From Pseudomonadales bacterium (GTDB lineage: Bacteria; Pseudomonadota; Gammaproteobacteria; Pseudomonadales; Azotimanducaceae): a stretch of DNA of 61,159 bases. The stretch covers positions 1-61,159 of the forward strand of contig JASMJM010000112.1 in the NCBI GenBank assembly GCA_030749725.1, given 5' to 3'. The translations under genes and the position numbers were made by a program. How positions within the stretch are numbered: position 1 is the stretch's first letter; each line of letters begins with the position of its first letter. This document shows positions 60,817 through 61,159 of the stretch, in pieces. The notes under the pieces were generated by a model. That model was not told the DNA's origin. It saw nothing but the letters and a program-made list of their open reading frames with translations, and did not search any database.

Positions 60817-61044
60817 ATGATGAAAACAATGAGATTAAGTGTTTGCAGCGGACTGACGTTCGCATTGGTAATCCTGATGCAGGGGTGCAGTCCTGAGCAG
60901 AGCCCTCCCGCGCCATCAGGTGAGGAAGCAGACCCGACAGACGCGACGCGACAGGCGGCAGGCTATGACGCCCTTATTCGCTGGACCTCCTACGGCATTC
61001 CCCACATCAGTGCCGGTGATATAGTCCTTCCGTCCTGTTTTTAG
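60817..61044 (+). pseudogene. Penicillin-acylase-like lipoprotein, N-terminal remnant
   Basis: The frame encodes 75 residues: a lipoprotein signal peptide (MKTMRLSVCSGLTFALVILM then QGC lipobox), a Ser/Pro/Glu linker, and IRWTSYGIPHISAGD, the start motif of penicillin acylase / PvdQ-type N-terminal nucleophile hydrolases. After GD the sequence loses similarity and stops at TAG 61042-61044. In intact relatives 650-800 more residues follow. The break at about 61021 may be a frameshift, an inserted element that runs beyond the window, or an assembly edge. GGAGA lies upstream of ATG 60817. Confidence 0.6.
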
Positions 61045-61159
61045 TGATACTCAACACAGCTGGCAGGTATCTGTCAGTGGCAACAGGACATGCACCCGTG
61101 GACTACGAATAATGTGCCAAAACATACAGATGTTTACTGCTTCAGTTTCGAGCCACGGG

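Overview
The window reads as a stretch of chromosome from a proteobacterium, most likely a gammaproteobacterium. The creBCD set (sensor, regulator, inner-membrane protein) and fxsA match their enterobacterial and pseudomonad relatives closely, and the Rnf subunits are of proteobacterial type. The host probably lives anaerobically or facultatively: the window holds two Rnf complexes, a complete pyruvate:ferredoxin oxidoreductase (PFOR), a 2-oxoacid:ferredoxin oxidoreductase and a glycyl-radical-enzyme activase. The assignment is inferred from protein families only.

Layout. 0-2.7 kb: the right end of an IS3-family element has cut off the 3' end of a DUF2339 membrane-protein gene. 2.8-27.2 kb: a mixed-strand catabolic region with an APH-type phosphotransferase, Kelch protein, three SDR traces (two genes, one relic), an esterase-like hydrolase, the glycyl-radical activase, a tandem pair of divergent acyl-CoA carboxyltransferase paralogs, a GldA-like dehydrogenase, a frameshifted arylsulfotransferase, two crotonases, an Ldh_2 dehydrogenase, an HpcH/HpaI aldolase, an RraA-like aldolase, a flavin reductase, two CaiB/BaiF CoA-transferases, a luciferase-like oxidoreductase, a thiolase-like protein and a MaoC hydratase. 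The set suggests activation and beta-oxidation-like breakdown of a CoA-bound substrate that I cannot name. Gaps in this region are rich in short tandem repeats and inverted repeats.

27.3-54.2 kb: about 27 kb, all on the minus strand, devoted to ferredoxin-linked electron transfer. In transcription order it reads korA-korB, a PFOR-like/ferredoxin fusion, rnfB2, a giant PFOR-like protein without the catalytic residues, rnfC2-D2-G2-E2-A2, a small cysteine membrane protein, then rnfB1, an apparently intact giant PFOR, rnfC1-D1-G1-E1-A1, a second small cysteine membrane protein and a separate ferredoxin. Many start and stop codons overlap, so translation is probably coupled. The two halves are paralogous: one PFOR keeps all cofactor ligands, the other has lost the whole proximal cluster and the thiamine-diphosphate motif while keeping two ferredoxin-type clusters. 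I propose a membrane-bound PFOR-Rnf assembly in which PFOR-derived pseudoenzymes carry electrons or act as scaffold. This is the most interesting part of the window.

54.7-61.1 kb: fxsA, creD-creC-creB, an amidase, a 58-bp tandem repeat, and the lipoprotein signal and first residues of a penicillin-acylase-like protein whose frame stops early near the window end.
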